Origin: Bosea sp. F3-2
GTDB lineage: Bacteria > Pseudomonadota > Alphaproteobacteria > Rhizobiales > Beijerinckiaceae
Reading direction: 5' to 3'
DNA length: 64,000 nt
NCBI RefSeq assembly: GCF_008253865.1
Contig: NZ_CP042331.1
Span: 1,736,001 to 1,800,000, forward strand
The notes below the pieces were generated by a model. The model saw only the letters and a program-made list of their open reading frames with translations, made no database searches and was not told the DNA's origin. Numbering within the stretch: position 1 is the stretch's first letter; every line of letters starts with the position of its first letter. The translations under genes and the position numbers were made by a program. Positions 10,494 through 18,960 of the stretch are shown one piece after another.

Positions 10494-10724
10494 TTACTTT
10501 CCAAGAGTGAGGCGTCGAACTGAATCCTGAATGCGCTCAGCCTTCGTGAAGGAAATATGCGGTCCGCTATCGAAGACGAAACCGGGCTCGTAACGAAACG
10601 ACATCGTATGCCCGCCATAGTCCGAATTCCGGTCGTACATGATCGGCGTGATGCCTTCTTCCCGGCGTCGGAGCGCCGCACCGAAGCCAGCCGTTCCAGT
10701 TCCAGGCACGACGACGTTTGGCAT
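10494..10724 (-). pseudogene. Truncated FAD-dependent oxidoreductase (amine-oxidase/UGM-like N-terminus)
   Basis: A 76-codon frame whose product starts MPNVVVPGTGTAGFGAALRR. This matches the dinucleotide-binding start of FAD-dependent enzymes (consensus GAGxAGLxAA), and the following GGHTMSFRYEPGFVFDSG and PHISF segments also fit. The family needs 400 residues or more, so only the N-terminal sixth is left, and the second glycine-motif position has changed (PGTGTAG). It sits between rfbG and the GT2 in the same orientation. It looks like the remnant of a deleted EPS-cluster gene. Confidence 0.75.
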
Positions 10725-10761
10725 AGATGCACGTCCTTTGAGTTGCCGCGCTATTGCGGGG

Positions 10762-11916
10762 TCAACCTTCGGCCATCGGGAGCAAAGGCGTCGAAGCGGC
10801 TGCTTTCGGCCGCGTTCGGGGGGCGTTCCGCTCGGCATGGTCCTGCAGCAGATATTCGTAGCGCTCGATCTGTCGGCGCGTGAGGGATTGGAGATCCTGC
10901 CCTGCCTGGAACGCGTGATACCATTCCACGATCCAGGCCAGGCTCTGATCGAGCTGGAGAACCGGATGCCAGTCGAGGCCTGCCCTCGCCTTGGCGGTAT
11001 CAAGGCGCAGCAACTGCGCTTCGACGGGATGGGCAGTCGTGTCCGGCGTCCAGGATGCGCCTTCGCCCCACAGCGTCACGAGCTTGTCTACGATCCAGGA
11101 CACCGGTTTTGCATCCGTCTCCGCCGGTCCGAAATTCCAGCCCGACGCGTAACGGGCTCCGTCCTCGGCAAGCCTCTCGCACAGCAGCAGATAGCCATGG
11201 AGCGGCATCAGGACGAACTGCCAGGGCCTGATCGCCAAGGGACTGCGGATACGACAGGGTCGACGGCCCAGAAAGGCCCGGACCAGATCCGGGATGAGCT
11301 GATTGGCCGTCCAGTCGCCACCTCCAATGGCATTTCCCGCGCGGGCGCTCGCCAGCGCGACGCCATGCTTGGACAGGGTATCCGGCGAGAAGTAGGAGTC
11401 GCGATAGGCGCTGTTCACCAGTTCCGCGCAGGCCCTGGAATTGGAATACGGGTCGTGACCACCCATCGGGTCACTCTCGCGATAACCCCAGACCCATTCC
11501 TGGTTCTCGTAGCACTTGTCGCTGGTGACATTGACCACGACACAGGGACGTTCGAGCTGGCGCACCGCCTCCAGCAAATGGACCGTGCCCATGACGTTCG
11601 TTGCATAGGTCTCGACCGGTTCTCCGTAGCCGTAGCGAACCACGGACTGGGCCGCCATGTGGATGACGACATCGGGTTTGCATTCGGCGAGCGCGGATTT
11701 GAGATGGTCGAAGTCCCGAACGTCGCCAGGGATCGAGCGCACGCAGTCGCCGACCCTCGCCTGCTCGAAGAGGCTCGGCTCGGACGGTGGCTCGAGCGCA
11801 TAGCCCGTCACGTCGGCCCCCAGAGCATCCAGCCATAGCGAGAGCCAACTGCCCTTGAAGCCAGTGTGTCCGGTGACGAACACTTTGCGGCTCTGCCAAA
11901 AAGAACGCTTCAGCAT
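10762..11916 (-). CDS. rfbG: CDP-glucose 4,6-dehydratase (RfbG-like), altered catalytic motif
   Basis: Extended SDR enzyme converting CDP-glucose to CDP-4-keto-6-deoxyglucose, 384 residues, starting at MLKRSFWQ (ATG 11914-11916). The cofactor motif TGHTGFKGSWLSLW is the hallmark of this family, and NVTSDKCYENQEW is conserved. Two oddities: the catalytic YxxxK reads YSNSR (Lys to Arg), and the usual RPWQHVLEP reads RPWQFVLMP. The natural substrate would come from the rfbF product encoded upstream on the same strand. Since its neighbours on both sides are broken, it may be decaying or working poorly. The family call is firm; activity is doubtful. Confidence 0.85.
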   Translation of the reverse strand: MLKRSFWQSRKVFVTGHTGFKGSWLSLWLDALGADVTGYALEPPSEPSLFEQARVGDCVRSIPGDVRDFDHLKSALAECKPDVVIHMAAQSVVRYGYGEPVETYATNVMGTVHLLEAVRQLERPCVVVNVTSDKCYENQEWVWGYRESDPMGGHDPYSNSRACAELVNSAYRDSYFSPDTLSKHGVALASARAGNAIGGGDWTANQLIPDLVRAFLGRRPCRIRSPLAIRPWQFVLMPLHGYLLLCERLAEDGARYASGWNFGPAETDAKPVSWIVDKLVTLWGEGASWTPDTTAHPVEAQLLRLDTAKARAGLDWHPVLQLDQSLAWIVEWYHAFQAGQDLQSLTRRQIERYEYLLQDHAERNAPRTRPKAAASTPLLPMAEG

Positions 11917-12044
11917 GGCTGATCTAGCCCCGCACTGATGAAATGATCGGCTATCCAGGAGCGCATCCGGCGCCCAGACACGAACTCGATTGCGCAACAG
12001 TTCCTTGCGTTACGAGACCGCCTCGACGAGGACACGATGCGGCG

Positions 12045-12265
12045 AAGCTTCCACCGCCCGCATCGGCCTCGACCGTCCCGGGGACCTCGACGATGACGTC
12101 GATGGCCTTGCGCGCGGTCAGCGCGCTCGGATCGTCCGTCAGAACCGGCGTTCCGCCGGCGACGGCCCGTTCAGCTTCCAGCGCCGACGAGACCGCTCCG
12201 ACCATTCCGACATGGATCGGATGCCTCGCAGCCTCGCGCTCCCGCAAAACGGCCTCGACAGCCAC
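12045..12265 (-). pseudogene. Remnant of a Gfo/Idh-SAF-type NAD(P)-dependent oxidoreductase
   Basis: The minus-strand frame reads VAVEAVLREREAARHPIHVG, then MVGAVSSALEAERAV, VLTDDPSALTA and IDVIVEVPGTVE. This follows the N-terminus of the homoserine-dehydrogenase-like SAF-domain oxidoreductases often found beside CDP-sugar genes, where the segments are RPIRVGMIGAG, VTDD and IDVIVEVTG. A large piece between the glycine motif and VLTDD is missing, no start codon is in place, and the C-terminal 350 or so residues are absent. It lies between the epimerase and rfbG genes. I infer an internally deleted, dead gene. Confidence 0.6.
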
Positions 12266-12303
12266 GGCCTTGGCTCCCCATCCGATCGCGCCAGCAAAAG
12301 CAA

Positions 12304-12873
12304 TCACACAGCTAAATGCGGGGCAGACGCGACATGGCCGGGCACGCATGTTGCCGGCGGCCAGTTGCTGTCCTGCTCTGAAATTTCGGTCACGGCCAAA
12401 GGCCACACGATGCCGAAAGCCGGATCGTCGAAGCGTACGCCCCGGACGGTGGTCGGCGTGTAGAAGGCCGAGGTCATGTAGTGCATCTCGGTATCCGCCT
12501 CGAGCGTCTGGTACCCATGCGCGCAGCCCTCGGGCAAGTAGAGCATCCGTCCATTGTCGCCGCTCAGCACCACGCCGTGCCAAGCGCCATAGCTCGGCGA
12601 CTCCAGCCGCAGATCCAGGACCACGTCGAACATCGCGCCTCGCGTGCAGCGCACCAGCTTCGCCTCGCTGGCAGGCGCTTCCTGGAAGTGCATGCCCCGG
12701 ACCGTCCCGCGCCTCGTGCTGAGCCCCATATTCGCCTGGACAGGCTCGAACGCTATCCCCTGATCGGCGAATTCCTTGAGGCACCAGGCCCGCATGAAAC
12801 GCCCGCGGGTATCGGCATGCGGAGCGGGGTCGATTACCATCGCCCCATCGACGCTCGTCTTCGCGAAGTGCAT
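12304..12873 (-). CDS. RfbC-like dTDP-4-dehydrorhamnose 3,5-epimerase family protein
   Basis: Cupin-fold sugar-nucleotide epimerase, 189 residues, close to the usual length for RfbC. Features in order: DTRGRFMRAWCLKEFAD, the segment VQANMGLSTRRGTVRGMHFQ with the catalytic His of the family, RCTRGAMFDVVLDLR, and YLPEGCAHGYQTLEADTE with the second conserved His and the Y. In a cluster with CDP-glucose genes it may act on CDP-4-keto-6-deoxyglucose rather than a dTDP sugar. The reading frame is intact although the next gene downstream is a remnant. The exact substrate is inference. Confidence 0.87.
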   Translation of the reverse strand: MHFAKTSVDGAMVIDPAPHADTRGRFMRAWCLKEFADQGIAFEPVQANMGLSTRRGTVRGMHFQEAPASEAKLVRCTRGAMFDVVLDLRLESPSYGAWHGVVLSGDNGRMLYLPEGCAHGYQTLEADTEMHYMTSAFYTPTTVRGVRFDDPAFGIVWPLAVTEISEQDSNWPPATCVPGHVASAPHLAV

Positions 12874-13057
12874 CCGCCACCTCTAGAATTCAGGCTCATA
12901 TACCTGAACAATGCCGGCCATATTGCCGGAGTTCCGACGCAAGACTTTACGGGAACATGGATTTGCTTTGGAGGTCGGAGAATTCCGTGACCACGCCTGC
13001 CCGGCATGCCGGCCCCCGTCGTGACGGGCGGCGGGTCAGGCGAATTTCGCAGTCGCG

Positions 13058-14512
13058 TCAGATGGAGGACGCGGCTCTCACATCGCGAAAGAGATCAAGA
13101 TACAGCGCCTTCTCGCCCGCGATGAGAAGCAGGGCCGCGACATAAGTTGCGCCAAACGCGCCGACATCCAGCATGAGACGCAACACCGGCGACAGCGCCG
13201 GCGCAGCGAGCGCATGCGCCCCATAAGCGATCGCTCCCGCGATCAAGCTCGCGGCCAGCGGGCTCGCCAGTGCCCCGAAAACCTCGCGGTATCGAACTCC
13301 GGTGCCGCGCAGCGCCCACATGGTGACCGGGATCACCTTGAGCACCATGACGGTGGAATAGGCCATTGCGACACCGCGCGGACCGTAAGGAAGTCCGATC
13401 AGCACGCCCGCGATCATGAGCGGGGCAGAGAACAACCCGATATACACACCGCGCCTGACCATGCCGAGCGCATTGAGCAGCCAGCCGAGCGGGCTGGAAA
13501 TCGCGAACACCTGGAGCGTCGGAGCGAGAATCCGGAATATCTCAGCGGCACTTGTCCATTTCGGCCCGAGGACGACCATGATCAGATCATCGGCGAAGAG
13601 CGTGCAGACGACCGTCAGAGGCAACGTCAATGTCGCCACCAACGAATAGCCTTTCAGGAAGTAGCGCCGGAAGCGATCGAGATCGCCCTTGGTCCGCGAC
13701 AGCGCCGCAAACGCGACCTCTCCGATGGTGGAGTTTAGATTCTCGGTCGGGAAATTGATCAGATAGGAGCTCCGGCTGTAGAGGCCGGTCGCCTCCGTGC
13801 CCCAGACGCGGCCGAGCAGAAGCTTGTCGATATTGTTCGTGACATAGGTAAGGAAGCCGATCAGCGTTGTGCCGACGCCGAACTGCAGCATGGAGCGGAG
13901 CCCGGCAGCAATCCGCGGCCGACCCGGGATCCAGCCGGTCGACAACCACAGGCCGGCTGTCGTAGCCAGCGGCAGGGTGATGGTCATCGACACGATCGCC
14001 CAATAGCCATAGCCCATCATCGCCATCCTGATCGACACAGCTGTTGCAATCAGGAGCGAGCAGATCTCGATCTTCGCCGAGGTGCCGAACGACATGCGCC
14101 GCTGAAGCAGCACGCCATGTTGAACGCCTGCCGCCGTAATGATGAAGGTGAAGGCAATCACGTCCATGATCGCCAGCAAGCGCGGCTCGCGATAAAACGC
14201 GCTGACCATGGGCGCAGCCACGATGGCCGTCAGCGTGAGCAATGCGCCGAATGTCAGGTTCAGCCAGAACAGCAATGATGACTCATCTTCGCTCAGCTTG
14301 TCGCGCTGGATGGCGGCCTGAAACAGACCGAAGCAGCCAAACATGTTCAGCACGCCCGTGAAGGCCGTCACCATCGTGACCAGCCCGTAATCTTCGGGAG
14401 TCAGCAATCGCCCGAGGACCATGAGCGCCGCGATCCGAACCGTGAAGCCAAGCCCGCGCGAGCCGACATTGATGATTCCGGCGCGAACGGTCTTGTTCTT
14501 CAAATCGTGCAT
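13058..14512 (-). CDS. Oligosaccharide flippase, Wzx/MATE-like
   Basis: Polytopic inner-membrane protein of 484 residues, likely moving lipid-linked repeat units across the membrane. It begins with the polysaccharide-synthase-family pattern KNKTVRAGIINVGSRGLGF, then GRLLTPEDYGLVTMV, and has about 12-14 hydrophobic segments over its length. A middle motif, GTEATGLYSRSSYLINFP, fits the family's second half. It lies 18 bp after the PIG-L gene on the same strand. Which polymer it carries is set by context; only one flippase is seen in the window. Confidence 0.9.
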   Translation of the reverse strand: MHDLKNKTVRAGIINVGSRGLGFTVRIAALMVLGRLLTPEDYGLVTMVTAFTGVLNMFGCFGLFQAAIQRDKLSEDESSLLFWLNLTFGALLTLTAIVAAPMVSAFYREPRLLAIMDVIAFTFIITAAGVQHGVLLQRRMSFGTSAKIEICSLLIATAVSIRMAMMGYGYWAIVSMTITLPLATTAGLWLSTGWIPGRPRIAAGLRSMLQFGVGTTLIGFLTYVTNNIDKLLLGRVWGTEATGLYSRSSYLINFPTENLNSTIGEVAFAALSRTKGDLDRFRRYFLKGYSLVATLTLPLTVVCTLFADDLIMVVLGPKWTSAAEIFRILAPTLQVFAISSPLGWLLNALGMVRRGVYIGLFSAPLMIAGVLIGLPYGPRGVAMAYSTVMVLKVIPVTMWALRGTGVRYREVFGALASPLAASLIAGAIAYGAHALAAPALSPVLRLMLDVGAFGATYVAALLLIAGEKALYLDLFRDVRAASSI

Positions 14513-14530
14513 AACGTTCTCGATTGCCGT

Positions 14531-15184
14531 TCAGAGCATCAGCTTCCGGGCATAGAATGCCTCGGCATATCCGCTGGGCGCGTTGCATTCCATTCCACGC
14601 AGCCGCATCAGTGCCATGAAGGTCGAGCGATCGAACCAATGCTTGTTGCTTTGGGACTTGAAGGTATTGAGGATCAGATCGACCTTCTTTTCGCAGACAT
14701 CGTCTGAAAGAGCATTGAAGACGATCGGCTGCCCGAGATCTCCATCGTATTTCGGAATCTCGTATTCCAGGATCAGGTGGCTGCGAAACGTGTTCCACGT
14801 CAGTTCGGCGATCAGCCGGTGATCCTGATGTGAATCGTGACGACTATGGGTGAAGATGATGTCGGGCGACACCTCTCGCTTCAGCTCTTCGAAGACGTTC
14901 TTGATGTCGGCTCCGACGAAAGGCATGTAGCCATCCTGAAAATCCTTCAGGATGACCCGTTTCATGCGGGCGGGGTCGACGAACTGTCGCGCCCCGCTTT
15001 CCGCTTCCGACGCGCGAACCCCGTTCGCGCTGAAGACAACCCAATGGAACACCGCGTCCGGGCGCTCCGCTGCGAGCTGCAGCACCGTTCCGCCGCAACC
15101 GATCTCGATGTCGTCGGAGTGGCAGCCCAAGCACAGGATCTGCAGCGGAGACGCGCCGCCGCCATCGGGCTTCAGACGAAGCAT
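14531..15184 (-). CDS. PIG-L family deacetylase
   Basis: LmbE/PIG-L-like zinc-dependent N-deacetylase, 217 residues, likely acting on an amino-sugar nucleotide or a lipid-linked sugar. The start at 15182-15184 (MLRLKPDGG) lies two bases after the rfbF stop, so translation is probably coupled. The metal-binding motif reads CHSDDIEIGCGG (family usually HPDDxxxGCGG; the Pro is Ser here), and the second one HSRHDSHQDHRLI supplies further His residues. This family occurs regularly beside rfbF in rhizobial EPS and LPS loci. The substrate is not known. Confidence 0.88.
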   Translation of the reverse strand: MLRLKPDGGGASPLQILCLGCHSDDIEIGCGGTVLQLAAERPDAVFHWVVFSANGVRASEAESGARQFVDPARMKRVILKDFQDGYMPFVGADIKNVFEELKREVSPDIIFTHSRHDSHQDHRLIAELTWNTFRSHLILEYEIPKYDGDLGQPIVFNALSDDVCEKKVDLILNTFKSQSNKHWFDRSTFMALMRLRGMECNAPSGYAEAFYARKLML

Positions 15185-15186
15185 GA

Positions 15187-16020
15187 TCACGCCACCTGCG
15201 TGATCGAGGGAGCCACCGTCGTCATCGCAGGGTATGAGACGGTGGCGCAGTCCTTCCACACCTTCCACGGCGGATCGGTGTCGTTGAGTTCCTCGAGGCG
15301 CTGCTTGTCCTTGAACGTGTCCATGCACTGCCAGAAGCCGGTGCATTTATGCGCCAGCAAGGCCTGACGCTGGATCAGCCGCGCGAACGGCTCCCGCACC
15401 AGCTCGTCGCCGGGATTGATGTAGTCGAAGATCTCGTTTCGGAAGACGAAGAAGCCGCCATTGATCCAGATGTCCGACTGGCTCAAGGCCGCAACCTCGG
15501 CGATCTTGCCCTCGGGCGTCGTCCGGACGATGTCGAAGCTCGCCGTTGGCTGCACCAGAAGCAGCGAGGCGACGGCGTCGCTGTGCTGCAATTCCTCGAT
15601 CATCGTCGGCAGATGCTGGTCGCTGAGACCATCGCCGTAATTCGCGAGGAAGTACTCCTCGCCGCGCAGATAGGGCTGCACGGCCTTCAGGCGTTCACCG
15701 ATCGTCGCGTGCAGACCGGTTTCCACGAAGGTGATCGTCCAGTCATCGCTATCGCGGCTGATGAAGTCGATCTTCTGGCCGCCGCGTGACCAGACGAAGT
15801 CGTTCGAGATCGACTCGTCGTATTTCAGGAAATAGTCCTTGATGGCATAACCCTTGTGGCCCAGGCAGAGAATGAAGTCCTTGTGGCCGAAATGGGCATA
15901 GTACTTCATCAGATGCCAGAGAATCGGGCGCGAACCGATCTTCACCATTGGCTTCGGGACATCATCCACATAGCCCCGGAGCCGCATGCCGGCACCACCG
16001 CAAAAGAGTACGACCTTCAT
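15187..16020 (-). CDS. rfbF: Glucose-1-phosphate cytidylyltransferase
   Basis: Makes CDP-glucose from glucose-1-phosphate and CTP, the first step to CDP-linked deoxysugars; 277 residues. The N-terminus MKVVLFCGGAGMRLRG and the DVPKPMVKIG motif are typical, and FLANYGDGLSDQ carries the metal-binding Asp. AAGGAG six bases before the ATG at 16018-16020 decides the start over an in-frame ATG six codons earlier. It leads a run with PIG-L, flippase, epimerase and rfbG on the same strand. All catalytic motifs look intact, unlike those of rfbG. Confidence 0.95.
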   Translation of the reverse strand: MKVVLFCGGAGMRLRGYVDDVPKPMVKIGSRPILWHLMKYYAHFGHKDFILCLGHKGYAIKDYFLKYDESISNDFVWSRGGQKIDFISRDSDDWTITFVETGLHATIGERLKAVQPYLRGEEYFLANYGDGLSDQHLPTMIEELQHSDAVASLLLVQPTASFDIVRTTPEGKIAEVAALSQSDIWINGGFFVFRNEIFDYINPGDELVREPFARLIQRQALLAHKCTGFWQCMDTFKDKQRLEELNDTDPPWKVWKDCATVSYPAMTTVAPSITQVA

Positions 16021-16070
16021 GATACTCTCCTTCCGCAAATGCCGCGGCCCAGCGCCGGCTTTCGTCTAAC

Positions 16071-17642
16071 TCAGGAAGCGGTCACAAGCTTCATTTCTTC
16101 AGGACGCTTGTATCCATAACGTTTCATCATCGCTTCATCGGCCATGTTGAGCAGCGTGCCGACAAATTTAGGCCGGGCCTGACCGGCGGATTGAAAAGCC
16201 TGCCGGACAAGCTCGGACTCGGTCGCTCCCCATTTCACGACGAGCAGGAAGCCATCCAGTGACTGAGCAGCGGCCCGTACTTCGGGACCCGCCACGAGCG
16301 ATGGCATGTCGACGATCACCAGGTCATAGGAGCCTTCCGCGGCTCGCAGGATTTCGTCCAGCAAGTCGCGCCGCATCGGATGGAGCCGTCCTTCTGGCCT
16401 TTCAGCCAGCGGGAGGACATGCAGCCCGGCCTGCGCCTTGACGATGCAGTCGCGCACCTCGATTTCCGGATCTGCGCCAGAACCGAGCGGAGAGCGCGAA
16501 AGGCTCGCAACCCAGCGCGAAATCGAGGGATTTTCCGGTACGGCATCGATCAGCAGGACATTTTTTCCTGAGGCCGCCGCCATCTTCGCCAGGCCGATGG
16601 CAAGCGTCGTCGCCCCCTCCCCCGGCAAGGTCGACGTCACGCCGATCGTCCGCAGTCCATGCAGGGAGGTGCCCTGCAATGTGGCGGCCACGCGTCGCAG
16701 CACCTGGGCTTCCGATACGAGCAGATGTCGGGCGGCGGTGTCCTCACCCGAAGAACCGATGCCCTGGAAGCGAGGCACGACGCCCAGGCACTCCAGGCCG
16801 AGGACGTATTCCATCTGCTGCGCGCTGCGGATCGTATCGTTGACAACGTCGAGCAGGATGGCGGCCGCGGCAGCAGCGCTCAGGCCAAACACCGCAGCGC
16901 CGAGGAGGATCAATATGGCCGGCGGTCCGTCTGCCTTGACCGGCGGCTCAGCTTCCGAAACCACCTGAGCGCTCGGGCCGAGACTTTGATAGAGCTCACG
17001 TAGCGTTGGCGCTTTCGACGAGGCCGCATCCGATGCCCGCCCGCGCTCCTGCAAATAGACACGGATCACGCTGTTGACGATGCGGGCGGCCTTCTCAGGA
17101 TCCGAGGCCTTGAAACTCACCGTGATCATATGGCTCGTTCCGACCTGGCGAACGCTGAGCTTGCTGTTCATCGCTTTCAGCGCCGCACCATAACCGGAGA
17201 TGTTCTGGCCGGCTTCCGAGGAAGACTGCGCGGTATCGCCCTTTTGCGGCTCGGACGGAGAGCGGCCAGCGCCGGCGAATTCAGGGTCCTTGCTCAGTTG
17301 CAGCGCGTCGATGACCTTGACCAGCACGTTGCCGGACCGAAGGAGTTCCATCTGGTTCTGCACCATCGGGAGATCGGCGCGGCCTGGCAGGACCGCCATG
17401 TCGGAGCCAGTCAGCACCTGCCTGATGTAAACAAGCACTTGACTGGAGGCGGTGTATGTCGTCGAGCGGAAGCCGACATAGAAGCCGGCGATCGCCAGAC
17501 ATAGGAAGGCACCGATACCCAGCAATCGTTTGCGGCTCCGGAGACTTCCCAGGCCAAACGACGGCCGCGGCCGCGTGTTGATCCGGTCGTCGGACGGCTC
17601 TGTGCTATGGATGACCGATGGATGGCTGCTCTTGTCCAGCAT
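16071..17642 (-). CDS. EPS chain-length protein, Wzz fused to a degenerate BY-kinase domain (copy 1)
   Basis: Inner-membrane co-polymerase of 523 residues: cytoplasmic N-tail, first membrane span at about residues 40-60 (LLGIGAFLCLAIAGFYVGF), periplasmic Wzz domain, second span near 240-260, then a cytoplasmic BY-kinase-like domain. In that domain the Walker A reads TSTLPGEGATT with Ala for the essential Lys. The Walker A-prime reads LLIDAVPENP (second Asp lost), and Walker B is VIVDMPSL. The C-terminus has only RYGYKR rather than a tyrosine cluster. The start is uncertain: TTG at 17651 or ATG at 17640-17642 (used here). It probably sets chain length without normal kinase activity. Confidence 0.87.
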   Translation of the reverse strand: MLDKSSHPSVIHSTEPSDDRINTRPRPSFGLGSLRSRKRLLGIGAFLCLAIAGFYVGFRSTTYTASSQVLVYIRQVLTGSDMAVLPGRADLPMVQNQMELLRSGNVLVKVIDALQLSKDPEFAGAGRSPSEPQKGDTAQSSSEAGQNISGYGAALKAMNSKLSVRQVGTSHMITVSFKASDPEKAARIVNSVIRVYLQERGRASDAASSKAPTLRELYQSLGPSAQVVSEAEPPVKADGPPAILILLGAAVFGLSAAAAAAILLDVVNDTIRSAQQMEYVLGLECLGVVPRFQGIGSSGEDTAARHLLVSEAQVLRRVAATLQGTSLHGLRTIGVTSTLPGEGATTLAIGLAKMAAASGKNVLLIDAVPENPSISRWVASLSRSPLGSGADPEIEVRDCIVKAQAGLHVLPLAERPEGRLHPMRRDLLDEILRAAEGSYDLVIVDMPSLVAGPEVRAAAQSLDGFLLVVKWGATESELVRQAFQSAGQARPKFVGTLLNMADEAMMKRYGYKRPEEMKLVTAS

Positions 17643-18023
17643 GGGGCTCAATCAAAAAGAGGGCCTCGGTTCCTACGCCGGTGCGGCTTGACAGACTTGC
17701 GGATGAGGAGAGGCATCCTGCCGGCGCGGTCGCGTCGTGATGAGACCGGAACTCTAGCCCCGCCCTTCCCCCCACCCGGCGCCTTCCGCCTGCAGTGGCA
17801 TTCACAGAGCAAACGCTGGACGATCAGCCCCCGTTCCTGCGGCGCATACTTCAAAACCGCATTGAGATCGCCGGACGGACAGGCGGAGATGAGAGGAAGC
17901 TACCGGGCCAGTCGATCATGCTCGGGCGGGCTGGCGCGGCCAAGGCGAGATCATTCGGCGGTGAAATCGGCTGGCAGCTTTCGTCCGATCATCTTCGGCC
18001 GCAGCAGTGCTTTCCAGCCGCTA
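17643..18023. other. Intergenic region upstream of the copy 1 Wzz gene
   Basis: About 380 bp between the start of the Wzz/BY-kinase-like gene and the IS5 element. It should carry the promoter of EPS block A. I see no gene, terminator hairpin or strong promoter. Frames here lack family features, and the sequence may have been continuous with the region beyond the IS before insertion. Confidence 0.5.
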
Positions 18024-18855
18024 GGCTCAGGACTCGTTGATCAGAGCCAGAAGATGACGGTAGCGGCGATACAGATTGCCGAGAAGAAGGTGTGGGCGCA
18101 TCGGTCGTAGCGTGTGGCGATGCGCCGCCAGTCTTTGAGCTTGGCGAAGAGGTTCTCGACCTTGTGGCGCTGGCGATAGAGCGTCTTGTCGTAGGGATAA
18201 GGGGTTTTCCGGCTTCTGCTCGATGGAATGCAGGGTTCGATGCCTTTGGCGACCAGCGCCTGGCGGAACGCGGCGCTGTCGTAGCCGCGATCGGCGATGA
18301 GGGTTTTGGCTGGCGGCAGGGCCACGAGCACGAGGCTTGCGCCCTTGTGGTCGCTCATCTGGCCTTCCGAGAGCAGCATGATGATCGGGCGGCCGGTATC
18401 GTCGCAGACGGTGTGGAGCTTGGAGTTCAGCCCGCCCTTGGTGCGCCCGATACGACGGGGAAGAGCCCCTTTTTGAGCAGGCTCGCCGCCGTGCGGTGCG
18501 CCTTCAGATGCGTCGCGTCGATCATGATCCGCTCCGGCTTCGGCCCTTCGCCGGCAAGACCGGCGAAGATGCGGTCGAAGACGCCGAGCCGGCTCCAGCG
18601 GATGAAGCGGTTATAGAGCGTCTTGTGCGGGCCATAGTTCTTGGGCGCGTCCTTCCACTGCAGGCCGTTGCGGATGACGTAGACGATGCCGCTCACCACG
18701 CGACGATCGTCGACCCGCGGCACGCCATGCGAGAGCGGAAAATGCGGCGATATCCTCGCCATCTGGCGCTCGCTCAGCAAAAACAAATCACCCATCACGG
18801 CATCCTCCCAGACACCGTGAATCACAGATCAAACCAATTTAATAGGTCCTGAGCC
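18024..18855 (-). mobile_element. IS5-family insertion sequence (IS427-like), apparently complete
   Basis: An 832-bp element bounded by the inverted repeat GGCTCAGGAC (18024-18033) and GTCCTGAGCC (18846-18855). The flanks are CTA on the left and TAG on the right, consistent with insertion at CTAG and a TA duplication, as expected for this group. It holds one transposase read in two frames. It lies between EPS blocks A and B, next to a palindromic repeat that starts at its right edge. Confidence 0.9.
18041..18795 (-). CDS. IS5-family transposase, made by -1 frameshifting
   Basis: DDE transposase encoded in two overlapping frames. The first, from the ATG at 18793-18795 (MGDLFLLSERQMARISPHFP), runs to 18427 and contains the first catalytic Asp (MIDATHLKAHR). 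At AAAAAGGGG near 18470 a -1 slip gives LLKKGALPRRIGRTKGGLN, the usual IS5 junction. The second frame, to 18041, holds the second Asp (LIADRGYDSAAFR) and the Glu region (QRHKVENLFAKLKDWRR). All three acidic residues are present, so the split is best read as programmed frameshifting, and the element may still be active. Confidence 0.88.
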
Positions 18856-18960
18856 TAGAGCATTTCCGCGATTCTCCGAATCGCGAAAATGCTCCAAATC
18901 TTTGTTTTGTCGCACTTTCTTCACGCGAACCGGTATCCACTTCGCTCGAAAATGCTCTAG
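18856..18960. repeat. Palindromic intergenic repeat (AGAGCATTT...AAATGCTCT type)
   Basis: The ends are inverted: TAGAGCATTTCC at the left and GAAAATGCTCTAG at the right. Inside lies a second hairpin, CGCGATTCTC with GAATCGCG (18870-18888). On the minus strand the order AGTGGATACCGGTTCGCGTG is that of a repeat common in Rhizobiales genomes. The stop codon of the Wzy-like gene (18957-18959) lies in its terminal CTAG. The IS5 element abuts its other end. Confidence 0.7.

Noticed and set aside
11951..12880. 309-codon minus-strand frame covering the epimerase gene
   Set aside because: Its first two thirds are a shadow of the epimerase; only the last ~75 codons look like a protein remnant and are listed as such.
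18041..18795. Transposase as a frameshifted pseudogene
   Set aside because: The break lies at a typical -1 slippery site and all three catalytic acidic residues remain, as in functional IS5 elements.
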